Under the pieces are notes generated by a model. The model saw only the letters and a program-made list of their open reading frames with translations, was not told the DNA's origin and did not search any database. From a virus, in IMG/VR virus record IMGVR_UViG_3300009079_000158, positions 1 through 20,480 of that record: a DNA stretch of 20,480 nucleotides; one strand, written 5' to 3'. Of this stretch, positions 1-7,423 are shown in pieces. Position 1 is the stretch's first letter; each line of letters starts with the position of its first letter. A program made the translations under genes and the position numbers.

Positions 1-20
1 AAATAATTAAATAAAATAAT

Positions 21-260
21 ATGACACCAATTAGAAAATTATCAATCGGAACAAACTTTAAAGAGTCAATGAATTATTCTGTTGGAACTGAGCATTCTAT
101 ATACATGAAAGGGGAGGTTAACCCTATAAGAATGGCTATACATTCCATAGAAGAGACAGAGAAGCATTATGTAGTTTACATCAAAAATGAAGACGATGTT
201 TTTCAATGGAAAAAAATACCTAAAAACGATCAGACTTCAGTTGAATTTTATATAGATTAA
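21..260 (+). CDS. Small hypothetical phage protein, 79 aa
   Basis: I do not recognise this protein with certainty. It is short, without signal peptide or membrane segment, and reads as beta-strand rich: alternating hydrophobic stretches around residues 47-54 (YVVYIKNE) lead into a WKKIP motif and a C-terminal VEFYID. The N-terminus (RKLSIGTNFKESM) and the WK/EFYID ending resemble small conserved proteins of Bacteroidetes phages, but that is memory, not a search. The start is the ATG after an A/T-rich leader. It ends two bases before the GroES-like gene, so the two are almost certainly co-transcribed and perhaps translationally coupled. The first 20 bases of the window hold only AT-rich leader. 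Function unknown. Confidence 0.72.
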   Translation: MTPIRKLSIGTNFKESMNYSVGTEHSIYMKGEVNPIRMAIHSIEETEKHYVVYIKNEDDVFQWKKIPKNDQTSVEFYID

Positions 261-262
261 TT

Positions 263-820
263 ATGTTTAGTCCAAATTGTTTTATAATAAATCCTAAAGA
301 CAAAGCTCAATATATAAATACTAAAAAAATTGGTGGTAAAGATTTAATAATTAACACCTCTATAGAAGAAGCTAAAGATGTTCAGAGAATAGGGAATGTT
401 GTTTCGATACCGAAATTGTACAACACAGAAGTGAAAGAGGGAGATGAAGTTGTGGTAAATCATAATGTCTTTAGAATTACATATAATGACAAAGGAATAC
501 CTTTAGAGTCTAGTTTTTACATTAAAGACAACTTATTTTATGTTGAACCAGAACTTGTTTATATGGCTATTAGAAATGGAGAAAAAATAGCTGTTAATGA
601 CAATGTATTTGTAGAACCTACAAAAGAAGTACATGCTGTATTTGGAGAAAGAGAAAAACAACACGTTGGAATATTAAGATATGGAAACAAAGTTCTAGAG
701 GCACAAGGAATAAACGAAGGAGATAGAGTAGTTTTCAGAAAAGGATGTGAATATGAATTTAATATAGATGGAGAAAAACTATATAAAATGTTCACAAAAA
801 GAATCCTTGCAAAATTGTAA
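263..820 (+). CDS. Phage co-chaperonin, tandem GroES-like domains
   Basis: Probable GroES-type lid for the host GroEL chaperonin, comparable in role to T4 gp31, acting in the cytoplasm on phage structural proteins. Residues 108-185 align in order with a whole GroES subunit: a first strand (IAVNDNVFVEP), a loop at 119-135, GILRYGN, a GINEGDRVVF motif equivalent to the vkvGDiVlF strand, then IDGEKLYKM and the terminal RILAKL, matching GroES '..dilA..'. Residues 1-104 repeat the layout: FIINPKD, a GGKDLII loop, RIGNVVSIP, VKEGDEVVVNHNVF, LFYVEPELVYM. At 185 residues it is about twice GroES size (about 97), hence the tandem reading. The GGKDLII stretch could be the mobile loop whose hydrophobic triplet contacts GroEL (inference). 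It sits two bases after the 79-residue gene and upstream of the terminase. Confidence 0.72.
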   Translation: MFSPNCFIINPKDKAQYINTKKIGGKDLIINTSIEEAKDVQRIGNVVSIPKLYNTEVKEGDEVVVNHNVFRITYNDKGIPLESSFYIKDNLFYVEPELVYMAIRNGEKIAVNDNVFVEPTKEVHAVFGEREKQHVGILRYGNKVLEAQGINEGDRVVFRKGCEYEFNIDGEKLYKMFTKRILAKL

Positions 821-838
821 CCTTAAATTTTTTATATA

Positions 839-1147
839 ATGTCTAGATTAAAAGCAGTAACGCAATTAACGTCAAAAACAACTGACGTAACGATGAATGC
901 AAAAAACGGCATCATCACGACTGTAGCATTAACAGATGCGGCAGACACAGAGTTTGAATTTGTTGTAAGCAACAATAAAGTTTATCCGGATTCAAATATT
1001 CAAGCAACAGCAGTATATGGGGGAGCAGGAGTTCCTTTAGTATCTATTGTTTCTAGAGACAAATTCACTTTTACATTAAGAATAGCTAACGTTGGTGTAG
1101 CTGCTTTTGATGCAGCCGTTGGAATTAACGTGTCTATTGTAGGTTAA
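839..1147 (+). CDS. Probable virion surface (decoration or fibre) protein, 102 aa
   Basis: Small, beta-rich, Gly/Ala/Val/Thr-rich protein with no cysteine, signal peptide or membrane helix. Alternating patterns (GIITTVAL, FEFVVSNNKV, FTFTLRIANVG, GINVSIVG) and a central YGGAGVPLVSI look like a phage beta-sandwich or trimeric domain used in head decoration, head fibres or tail fibres. It comes directly after the co-chaperonin and is the last gene before the terminator at 1165. Its codons differ from neighbours: ACG, GCG, GGC and ATC are frequent in the first half, as in a highly expressed gene or one of different origin. Virion role is inference from composition and position; a capsid-binding domain of a head fibre is a specific alternative. 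Confidence 0.6.
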   Translation: MSRLKAVTQLTSKTTDVTMNAKNGIITTVALTDAADTEFEFVVSNNKVYPDSNIQATAVYGGAGVPLVSIVSRDKFTFTLRIANVGVAAFDAAVGINVSIVG

Positions 1148-1164
1148 TTAGAACCATTACAAAT

Positions 1165-1200
1165 AAAGCCATCTAGTTAATAGATGGCTTTTTTATTTTT
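1165..1200 (+). terminator. Rho-independent terminator after the 102-aa gene
   Basis: AAAGCCATCTA at 1165-1175 and TAGATGGCTTT at 1181-1191 form a perfect 11-bp stem with a five-base loop (GTTAA), followed by a T-rich tail to 1200. It closes the co-chaperonin unit and separates it from the terminase, whose promoter box begins three bases later. Confidence 0.9.
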
Positions 1201-1202
1201 AG

Positions 1203-1210
1203 TATCTTTG
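1203..1210 (+). promoter_or_regulatory. Bacteroidetes-type -7 box (TATCTTTG) before terminase
   Basis: TATCTTTG matches the TAnnTTTG -7 element of Bacteroidetes promoters and lies 19 bases before the terminase ATG, just after a terminator. The identical octamer precedes the connector operon at 10995. No TTG -33 element is present at normal spacing, so strength or sigma-factor use is uncertain. Confidence 0.6.
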
Positions 1211-1229
1211 AATTATTAAATTAAACTAA

Positions 1230-3884
1230 ATGAAAAACCTAAGTCAAGACGTAGAATTAGCTATTATAGATTCTATAAAAGGTATGACTGCCGACATTGA
1301 TATTTTTTCAGTAGACGATGATAAGCTAGACACTTTAATGAAGTCTAGGTTAGATTCTTTTTCTGCAATAAAAGAAATGTTGGTTATGTGGGAAAACTCA
1401 AACAACTCCCCAAGCCACTCTAAACTTAGAACCTATGTAGAAAAGTTAATAAAAGCAGGAGATAATTCTATTGAGGTATTAAGAGATGCTTTAAGAAAAG
1501 ACATTGATTATGAGAAGTTAGATGTAGAAAAATATGGTAGAGCAATAAAAGCAAAGCCTGTTATCTTTAGAGCTATTACACAGATGAACTCTGGATTAAT
1601 AGAGCTAAAATTACAATTAGAATCTGACAAAATCGACTTAAAATCTAGGGAATTTAAAAGAGGATTTCCTGAGAAATTTGCTAATCAAGAATTTTTGCCC
1701 AAAAAAGACTATTATAAAGAATGGTATAATGAAGAAGAAGATGCTGTATTAATAGATCCAAAAGGTACAAAAGGAGAAATTATAGTATTGGAAAACTTAA
1801 AAATACAACTACCAATACCCCCTAAAAACAAAAAGAAAATATTATTTAGCAATCTCCCAAAAGAAGAACAATATTGGAGGAGATCTGAACAGCCAAAAGG
1901 ATTAACACCAGAGAATGAAGACCAATTTACTGACTATATTTTAGAAGAATTTAGAAGACGTAGAGAAGGTGTGTGGTTTATGAATAATGGCAATCCTGTT
2001 TGGCTTACACCTGCTCATTACATGGGGTTAGTTCATAATCAAATGCTAGATACAGGAGGATATAAAGATTTTCGTATGGCTCAATGCTATATGTATTATT
2101 TCTCATTAGCATGTATTGTAGATCCTAGAAGTGTAGGGGAGTTATTTGTAAAAGGAAGAAGAACCGGATTCACAGAAGAAATTTTAGACCATTTAGTTCA
2201 GTATTCAACTTCAGAAAAAAACAACCTAATAGGTATAACTTCTAAAACAGGAAGTGATGCTCAAGAAGCATTTCTTAAATACTCTTACGTTATTCAAAAT
2301 CTCCCTTTCTATTTTCAACCTGTTGTAAAAGGAAAAATAGACGATAGAAATAAAATGGAATTTGGAAAGCCTTCGGATAACACTAGAGACTCTAAAAAAC
2401 AAAGAGACACATCTACTTCTGACTATTTGAATACAAAGGTAGATTGGATGAACACCACTACTCTTTCTTATGACTCTAAAAAACTTAATATGTATTTAGG
2501 AGACGAAGCAGGAAAATGGGAAAGACCAAATAACTACATTGACCATTGGAATAACTTACGACCTACAATGATACCAGGAGGTGTTATTAAAGGTAAAGCT
2601 TTTATCGGATCTACATTAAACCCATTAGATAAAGGAGGTTCTGAGTTTCAGGCATTATATTATGGATCTGATATAACAAAAAGAAATGCCAATGACAGAA
2701 CATCTACAGGACTATACTCATTCTTTCTACCTGCACATAAAAATCTAGAAGACTATACAGATAAATATGGTATTTGCCATGAAGTATTAAAACCTGGGGA
2801 ATTTTTCTATAATGCTTCAGGAATTAAAAAAACTCAAGGAGCTTTACAATATTTAGAAAATGATTTCAAATCAGCTAGAAGTATTAGTGGTAAAGCATAC
2901 AACAATGCAAGAAGATTAGATCCAATAACAATTGACGATGCTTTTAGAGATGAACTTCAAAGTCAATTATTTGATATAGAGAAGATAAACACTCAGTTAA
3001 AATTTAATAGAGAAGAAGAAGTAGAAAACAATCTACTTACTAGAGGTAATTTCTATTGGAAAGATGGTATAAAAGATACAGAAGTAATTTGGAGACCTGA
3101 AGAAAAAGGCAGGTTTTTAGTGTCTTGGATTCCTCCAAAAGAAATGAGAAATAAGTTTAAGATTAAACCTATTTTTGGTATCATGACTAAATGTGCAGTT
3201 TATGACCAAGAAGGAGCTTTTGGATGCGATCCATACGACCAATCAGGAGTTGTGGATTCTAAGTTAGTTTCTACAGAAAACGGACTAGAACATAACTTAG
3301 GATCAAAAGGTTCTTTACATGGAGTTACAGGCATGAACATAGGAGATATTCCTAGTAATTTCTTTTTTCTAGAATATATAGCAAGACCTAAAGATGCAGA
3401 CACGTTTTTTGAAGATGTACTAATGTCTTGTTTCTTTTATTCTATGCCTATTTTAGTAGAGAATAACAAGAAAATGTTATTAAAACATTTTAAAGTAAGA
3501 GGTTACAGAGGCTTCTGCTTAAACAGATTTGACAAACATGCAAATAGATTGTCTCCTGATGAAAAAGAACTTGGAGGTATTCCAAACAACTCAGCAGATA
3601 TTATAAATCAACATTGGACTAGCATTGAATCTTATGTAAATAAATTTGTTGGAGAGTATGTGGCTGAAGACAATGAACAACCTATAAGAGAAGAGGGTGT
3701 GATAGGTAATATGTATTTTAATAGAACTTTAAGTGATTGGTTAAAGTTTGACATCGCAAAAAGAACAAATTTTGATGCATCAATAAGTTCAGGATTGGCT
3801 TTATTAGCAATTAATAGAAACAAATATAAACCACAAGAAGAGAAAAAAACATACGATTTCAAGTTTAAAAAATACAAAAATTAA
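1230..3884 (+). CDS. terL: Terminase large subunit (ATPase and nuclease)
   Basis: Packaging motor that pumps DNA through the portal and cuts it, 884 residues, long as in crAss-like phages, with about 250 N-terminal residues before the ATPase. Visible motifs: deviant Walker A KGRRTGFT at 308-315, with lysine before the first glycine and Phe where Lys is usual; Walker B MYLGDEAG at 421-428 with D425/E426; coupling motif GSTLNP at 460-465; and DPITIDDAF at 564-572, the usual linker before the nuclease. The RNase H-like nuclease has three acidic candidates: D667 in FGCDPYD, E744 in ILVENN, and D849 in FDASISSGLALL. It follows a terminator and -7 box, with the portal 60 bases downstream. No small terminase is evident in the window. 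Identity is secure; family placement comes from motifs and gene order. Confidence 0.95.
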   Translation: MKNLSQDVELAIIDSIKGMTADIDIFSVDDDKLDTLMKSRLDSFSAIKEMLVMWENSNNSPSHSKLRTYVEKLIKAGDNSIEVLRDALRKDIDYEKLDVEKYGRAIKAKPVIFRAITQMNSGLIELKLQLESDKIDLKSREFKRGFPEKFANQEFLPKKDYYKEWYNEEEDAVLIDPKGTKGEIIVLENLKIQLPIPPKNKKKILFSNLPKEEQYWRRSEQPKGLTPENEDQFTDYILEEFRRRREGVWFMNNGNPVWLTPAHYMGLVHNQMLDTGGYKDFRMAQCYMYYFSLACIVDPRSVGELFVKGRRTGFTEEILDHLVQYSTSEKNNLIGITSKTGSDAQEAFLKYSYVIQNLPFYFQPVVKGKIDDRNKMEFGKPSDNTRDSKKQRDTSTSDYLNTKVDWMNTTTLSYDSKKLNMYLGDEAGKWERPNNYIDHWNNLRPTMIPGGVIKGKAFIGSTLNPLDKGGSEFQALYYGSDITKRNANDRTSTGLYSFFLPAHKNLEDYTDKYGICHEVLKPGEFFYNASGIKKTQGALQYLENDFKSARSISGKAYNNARRLDPITIDDAFRDELQSQLFDIEKINTQLKFNREEEVENNLLTRGNFYWKDGIKDTEVIWRPEEKGRFLVSWIPPKEMRNKFKIKPIFGIMTKCAVYDQEGAFGCDPYDQSGVVDSKLVSTENGLEHNLGSKGSLHGVTGMNIGDIPSNFFFLEYIARPKDADTFFEDVLMSCFFYSMPILVENNKKMLLKHFKVRGYRGFCLNRFDKHANRLSPDEKELGGIPNNSADIINQHWTSIESYVNKFVGEYVAEDNEQPIREEGVIGNMYFNRTLSDWLKFDIAKRTNFDASISSGLALLAINRNKYKPQEEKKTYDFKFKKYKN

Positions 3885-3944
3885 AAAATAAAGCGTATTT
3901 TTACACTAAAATACAGAACTGCAACATTTTATAGGTTATAAAAT

Positions 3945-6389
3945 ATGAGTAATAATAAAGATTTTGAGTTTAAAATCAATTCTAACACTAGTTTCCCTAG
4001 TCAGTTAGACTCCTTTGACAATAAAATAAAAGAAGGTTGGGGATTAGGAGTGGCAAGAGCAATAGAGTCAGAATGGTTTTATAGAACATCTGGCAGTAAT
4101 TGTAAGTTCTATACGCAAAGAGAAGATATTATAGAAAGAAGGCTTTACGCAAAAGGTCTTCAAAATATGTCTAAATATAAAAAACAACTTGGAACAAATG
4201 GAGATTTATCTCACTTAAACCTTTCTTCAAAACCTATAACCCTTATACCTAAGTTAGTTAACATCATTTGTAATGGTATGACTAATAGGGATTATTCCGT
4301 TAGAGCTTTTTCAATTGATCCAACATCTAAAGACAATAGGGTTTCTTATAGAACTAAAATTGAAAACGATATGTTGGCTAAAGACATGTTGAAAAAAGCT
4401 AAAGAAACATTAAACGTAGACGTAGCTTCAATGCCTGTAGAGGAACTTCCTGAAAGTAAAGAAGAGCTAGATATTCACATGCAACTTGAATATAAACAAG
4501 CTATTGAATTATCTGAAGAATTGGCAATTGAAACTGTTTTTCAAGAAAACAGATGGGATGATCATATTAAAGCTAGAGTTTTAAAAGACATTATTGTAAC
4601 CGGAACAGGATGGGTAAAAAACAGATTTGTTAAAGATAAAGGTATTGTTGTTGAGTATGTAGATATTGAGAATAAGGTGCAATCTGAGTCTGACTGCCCT
4701 TATTATAGTGATTGTTTTTATCATGGAGAGTTAAAAACTGTATTAATAAGTGATGTTTTAACAGAATATCCATGGATAAATGATTATCCTGAAGCTAAAA
4801 AACAATTAGAGAACGCTTCTAATAATTGGTGGAATTATCACAACACACCAAAAGACGATAGAATAAAAGGTACTACAAATTTATTATTTTTTACTTACAC
4901 AACAACTAGAGAAAGAGCAAAAAAAATAAAAGAAAAATCTACAGGAGAAAGAATACTTTCAAAAGCTAGCGACACTTTTGACGAGTCTAAATTGAAAAAA
5001 GGTCAGACTAATGATTTTAAGAGAACTTCAGTTGTTGAAGAAGTTTTATTTGAGGGTGTTTATGTTCCAGGAACAGAAATTTTACTTAAATGGGAAGTTT
5101 CTGAACACATGAGTAGACCTAAATCAAATAAGCAAAAAGTAATCCAACAATTTATTGGGGTTTCTCCTGATAAAGAAAAAGGATATATTGATAGCTGTGT
5201 AGCTAGAATGATGCCTATTGATGATAAAATACAAGTTTTAGAATTAAAAGCACAACAAATAATCCAAAGGATGATGCCTAATGGGTATGAGATTGACGTT
5301 GATGCTATTGTTGAACTAGACCTGGGAGATGGTGCTAAATATACTCAACAAGGTGTTATTGATATGTTTTTTGAAACAGGTACTATTTTGACTAGGAGTA
5401 TGAACTCTGGGGGGGATTATAACTATGCTAAGAAGTCTATTCAAGAATTAAAGCATGATGGTTCTATTAATCAATTAAGAGCATTAAGAGAAGAACGTGA
5501 ACAATATACAAACCTTTTGCGTGAAGTAATTGGCTTAAATAAAGCGAGTGATGCATCAACTCCTGAAAAAGATAGTTTAGTAGGATTACAGAAATTAGCT
5601 GCACTAAACACCAATACTGCTACTAGACATATTTTAGATGGAACTATTGATGTTACAAAAAGAACAGCAGAAGCAATTACATATAGAGTAGCAGACTTAC
5701 TAAAGTTTTCTGATTTAAAAGAAGATTTTGTTAGAAAAGTAGGAACTAATTCTGTTGAAGATTTAGAATATGTGAAAAATTTACATTTACATGATTTTGC
5801 GATATTTTTAGACTTATCTCCTGACGAAGAAGAAAAAGCTAAATTAGAATCGGACTTAACTAAAGAAATAGATAAAGGTGCTTTAGGAGTAGAAGACAAA
5901 TACAAGATTTTAAATATTAAGAATTTAAAATTAGCAGTTTCTTATTTAGCAATTTTAAAATCTAAAAGGCAAAAGAAACAAGAAGAGCAGAAAATGCGAG
6001 AAATTGAAGCTCAAACTCAGGGAAATATTAAATCTGCTCAAGTTGCTGAACAAGCTAAACAACAAACTGCTCAATTAGAAGCAATGGTTAAATCTGAGTT
6101 ACAGAAACTAATTGACGAAGGTGCTATTCAAAAAGAAGTAGCTAGAGGAGAACAAGATAGGCTTACTGAACAATTAAAAGGAGAATTGAAAGAAAGATTA
6201 CAATATGTAATAAATAGCGGACAGTCTCAAAAAATTCAAGAACAAGAAGATGCTAAAAAAGAAAGATTACTAAAGCAAGGAACTATTACATCTGAAGAGA
6301 ATTATAAAAAACAAAATAATGGACAACCAATTGATTTTGAACAAAAAGAAAATCAAATAGAAGCTTTCAATACATCAACCATAAACTAA
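3945..6389 (+). CDS. Portal protein
   Basis: Dodecameric ring at the capsid vertex through which DNA is packaged and ejected. At 814 residues it has the length of crAss-like portals. Recognisable parts are RRLYAKGLQNMSKYK (65-79), the conserved IIVTGTGWVKNRF core (216-228), EYVDIENK (237-244) and YYSDCFYHGELKTV (253-266), a stretch characteristic of the crAss-like family. Residues about 670-770 are Lys/Glu/Gln-rich and predicted as a long coiled coil, as expected for the barrel/crown end inside the head. The start ATG immediately follows an 8-bp AT hairpin (3926-3944). It follows terminase and precedes a small basic protein by 12 bases. A G7 run at 5409-5415 keeps the frame intact. No truncation is seen. 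Confidence 0.92.
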   Translation: MSNNKDFEFKINSNTSFPSQLDSFDNKIKEGWGLGVARAIESEWFYRTSGSNCKFYTQREDIIERRLYAKGLQNMSKYKKQLGTNGDLSHLNLSSKPITLIPKLVNIICNGMTNRDYSVRAFSIDPTSKDNRVSYRTKIENDMLAKDMLKKAKETLNVDVASMPVEELPESKEELDIHMQLEYKQAIELSEELAIETVFQENRWDDHIKARVLKDIIVTGTGWVKNRFVKDKGIVVEYVDIENKVQSESDCPYYSDCFYHGELKTVLISDVLTEYPWINDYPEAKKQLENASNNWWNYHNTPKDDRIKGTTNLLFFTYTTTRERAKKIKEKSTGERILSKASDTFDESKLKKGQTNDFKRTSVVEEVLFEGVYVPGTEILLKWEVSEHMSRPKSNKQKVIQQFIGVSPDKEKGYIDSCVARMMPIDDKIQVLELKAQQIIQRMMPNGYEIDVDAIVELDLGDGAKYTQQGVIDMFFETGTILTRSMNSGGDYNYAKKSIQELKHDGSINQLRALREEREQYTNLLREVIGLNKASDASTPEKDSLVGLQKLAALNTNTATRHILDGTIDVTKRTAEAITYRVADLLKFSDLKEDFVRKVGTNSVEDLEYVKNLHLHDFAIFLDLSPDEEEKAKLESDLTKEIDKGALGVEDKYKILNIKNLKLAVSYLAILKSKRQKKQEEQKMREIEAQTQGNIKSAQVAEQAKQQTAQLEAMVKSELQKLIDEGAIQKEVARGEQDRLTEQLKGELKERLQYVINSGQSQKIQEQEDAKKERLLKQGTITSEENYKKQNNGQPIDFEQKENQIEAFNTSTIN

Positions 6390-6401
6390 AAAACAAAAAA
6401 A

Positions 6402-6908
6402 ATGACAGATCCAATTAAAAAGAAGAAACAAGCAAGTGGAGAACCAATAGGCTCAACACAACCAATAAGCAGAAATCCAGAACAAGAAAGAGTAGATGAT
6501 AAAGCATCTAAATTAGCTAAAACTGAAGAGGGGAAAGAACACATGGCTAAAGTAGGGCAAGATCTTGACATCACAACAGGTAAAGCTACAGCAAAACCAT
6601 TTAACGGAAAGTATATACCTGGAGATATAACAAAAGGAATAAGAGCTAGGTATATAAAAACAGATGGAACAATTATCGAAGACACAGCTAAAAACCCAGG
6701 GGATGCTAAAAGACAATACGATAGAGATAAAAAATTTACTGAACAGTCTAGGGAAAAAACCCAAAATGTTCACAGAGTACAAGTACTTGGAGAAAAAAAC
6801 AAAGCTTCAGATGAAAGAGAAAGTCAAAATGAAGCAATGCAAAAAAATAGAGTTCATGTGCTTCAAAACACAACACCAACTAAAAAAGTATTTAAACAGA
6901 AAAAATAA
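6402..6908 (+). CDS. Small basic hypothetical protein downstream of portal
   Basis: I do not recognise a family. The 168 residues are very hydrophilic, Lys/Glu/Gln-rich and probably basic overall, with a disordered N-terminus (DPIKKKKQASGEPIGSTQP), a central more ordered stretch at about 60-100 (KPFNGKYIPGDITKGIRARYIKTDGTIIEDT) and a charged, likely helical C-terminus ending in VFKQKK. The start follows an A-rich leader (AAAAAACAAAAAA-type) typical of this genome. It lies 12 bases after the portal and ends at a bidirectional terminator, so it is the last gene of the terminase-portal unit. Position suggests a minor head or packaging-associated protein, perhaps DNA-binding given its charge; this is inference only. 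Confidence 0.72.
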   Translation: MTDPIKKKKQASGEPIGSTQPISRNPEQERVDDKASKLAKTEEGKEHMAKVGQDLDITTGKATAKPFNGKYIPGDITKGIRARYIKTDGTIIEDTAKNPGDAKRQYDRDKKFTEQSREKTQNVHRVQVLGEKNKASDERESQNEAMQKNRVHVLQNTTPTKKVFKQKK

Positions 6909-6914
6909 GATAAA

Positions 6915-6942
6915 AAAAAGAGAGCTTTATAGCTCTCTTTTT
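6915..6942. terminator. Bidirectional terminator between convergent genes
   Basis: AAAAAGAGAGCT (6915-6926) and AGCTCTCTTTTT (6931-6942) form a 12-bp perfect stem with loop TTAT. The A-run on one side and T-run on the other allow termination in both directions. The stop codon of the minus-strand gene (6927-6929) lies inside the loop, so the hairpin serves both the portal unit and the inserted gene. Confidence 0.9.
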
Positions 6943-7307
6943 CCATAAGTATAAACAAGTCTTTCTTTTTCATTATCAATAAGGATTTCTGTAAAAGTAT
7001 TTCCATATATAATTAATAAATTATATTTTTCTCCATCAAAATCAATATCAAAAAAAGTATTCATTTCTTCTTTCGTTTCTTTGTCAATATAATATCCTGT
7101 TATTGTATATTTTCTTATTTCTCCATTTATTTTAAAAAGAAAATATTCATTATCTACCAATTCTATAGAAAAAGTTTCGTTTGCTTCATAGCAATCAGTT
7201 TTTGGAGAATCAAGTTTGTAAAAACAAACTTTTGTTACTTCAGGCATAATAACCTGTGAAAAAGCCATAAAAGGCATTAAAACGATAATAAAGATTAAGT
7301 TTCTCAT
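6927..7307 (-). CDS. Secreted protein of unknown function (moron-like), 126 aa
   Basis: The only minus-strand gene in the window, sitting between the portal unit and the capsid unit. The N-terminus is a clear signal peptide: MRN, a hydrophobic core at residues 4-15 (LIFIIVLMPFMA), then a probable signal peptidase I site near AFSQ, a style common in Flavobacteriaceae. There is no lipobox cysteine in the signal. The mature part (about 108 residues) is beta-rich with two cysteines, C28 and C39, that could pair in the periplasm. No enzyme motif is visible. It has its own -7 box and terminates in a shared hairpin, the usual layout of a moron. Possible roles are altering the infected cell's surface or blocking superinfection, but this is inference. 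It may have come from a host genome. Confidence 0.8.
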   Translation of the reverse strand: MRNLIFIIVLMPFMAFSQVIMPEVTKVCFYKLDSPKTDCYEANETFSIELVDNEYFLFKINGEIRKYTITGYYIDKETKEEMNTFFDIDFDGEKYNLLIIYGNTFTEILIDNEKERLVYTYGKREL

Positions 7308-7336
7308 AATTTAAAAGATTAATTAGTTAATAATAT

Positions 7337-7344
7337 CAAATATA
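7337..7344 (-). promoter_or_regulatory. -7 box for the minus-strand secreted-protein gene
   Basis: CAAATATA on the + strand is TATATTTG on the minus strand, a perfect TAnnTTTG -7 element, 29 bases before the ATG at 7307. I see no TTG -33 element at the expected spacing. It lies back to back with the + strand promoter at 7358-7386. Confidence 0.55.
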
Positions 7345-7357
7345 TATAAATTTTTAT

Positions 7358-7386
7358 TTGTATGTATATAAATATTCTTATATTTG
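7358..7386 (+). promoter_or_regulatory. Promoter of the scaffold-capsid unit
   Basis: TTG at 7358-7360 (within TTTG) and TATATTTG at 7379-7386 are separated by 18 bases, fitting the Bacteroidetes TTG-N17-23-TAnnTTTG consensus. The -7 box is 37 bases before the ATG of the scaffold candidate. No terminator is seen until 9904, so it should drive both scaffold and major capsid protein. Confidence 0.75.
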
Positions 7387-7423
7387 TGTTATAAACACTT
7401 ATTTTAATTAAATCTAAATAAAA

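Noticed and set aside
3896-3903. TATTTTTA as a promoter box for the portal gene
   Set aside because: It lacks the final G of TAnnTTTG and has no -33 element; it is part of an inverted repeat and the terminase transcript probably continues.
5409-5415. G7 run in the portal gene as a possible frameshift site
   Set aside because: It encodes Gly-Gly in a continuous frame with portal-like sequence on both sides, so there is no sign of slippage or error.
5471-5905. 144-codon open frame on the minus strand inside the portal gene
   Set aside because: It is fully antisense to a well-supported portal coding region, Ser-rich and low in recognisable structure, with no promoter box; a shadow frame.
6664-6948. 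94-codon + strand frame overlapping the 168-residue gene
   Set aside because: It is Lys-rich shadow coding of the same A-rich DNA and runs into the terminator hairpin; the 168-residue frame has the better start context.
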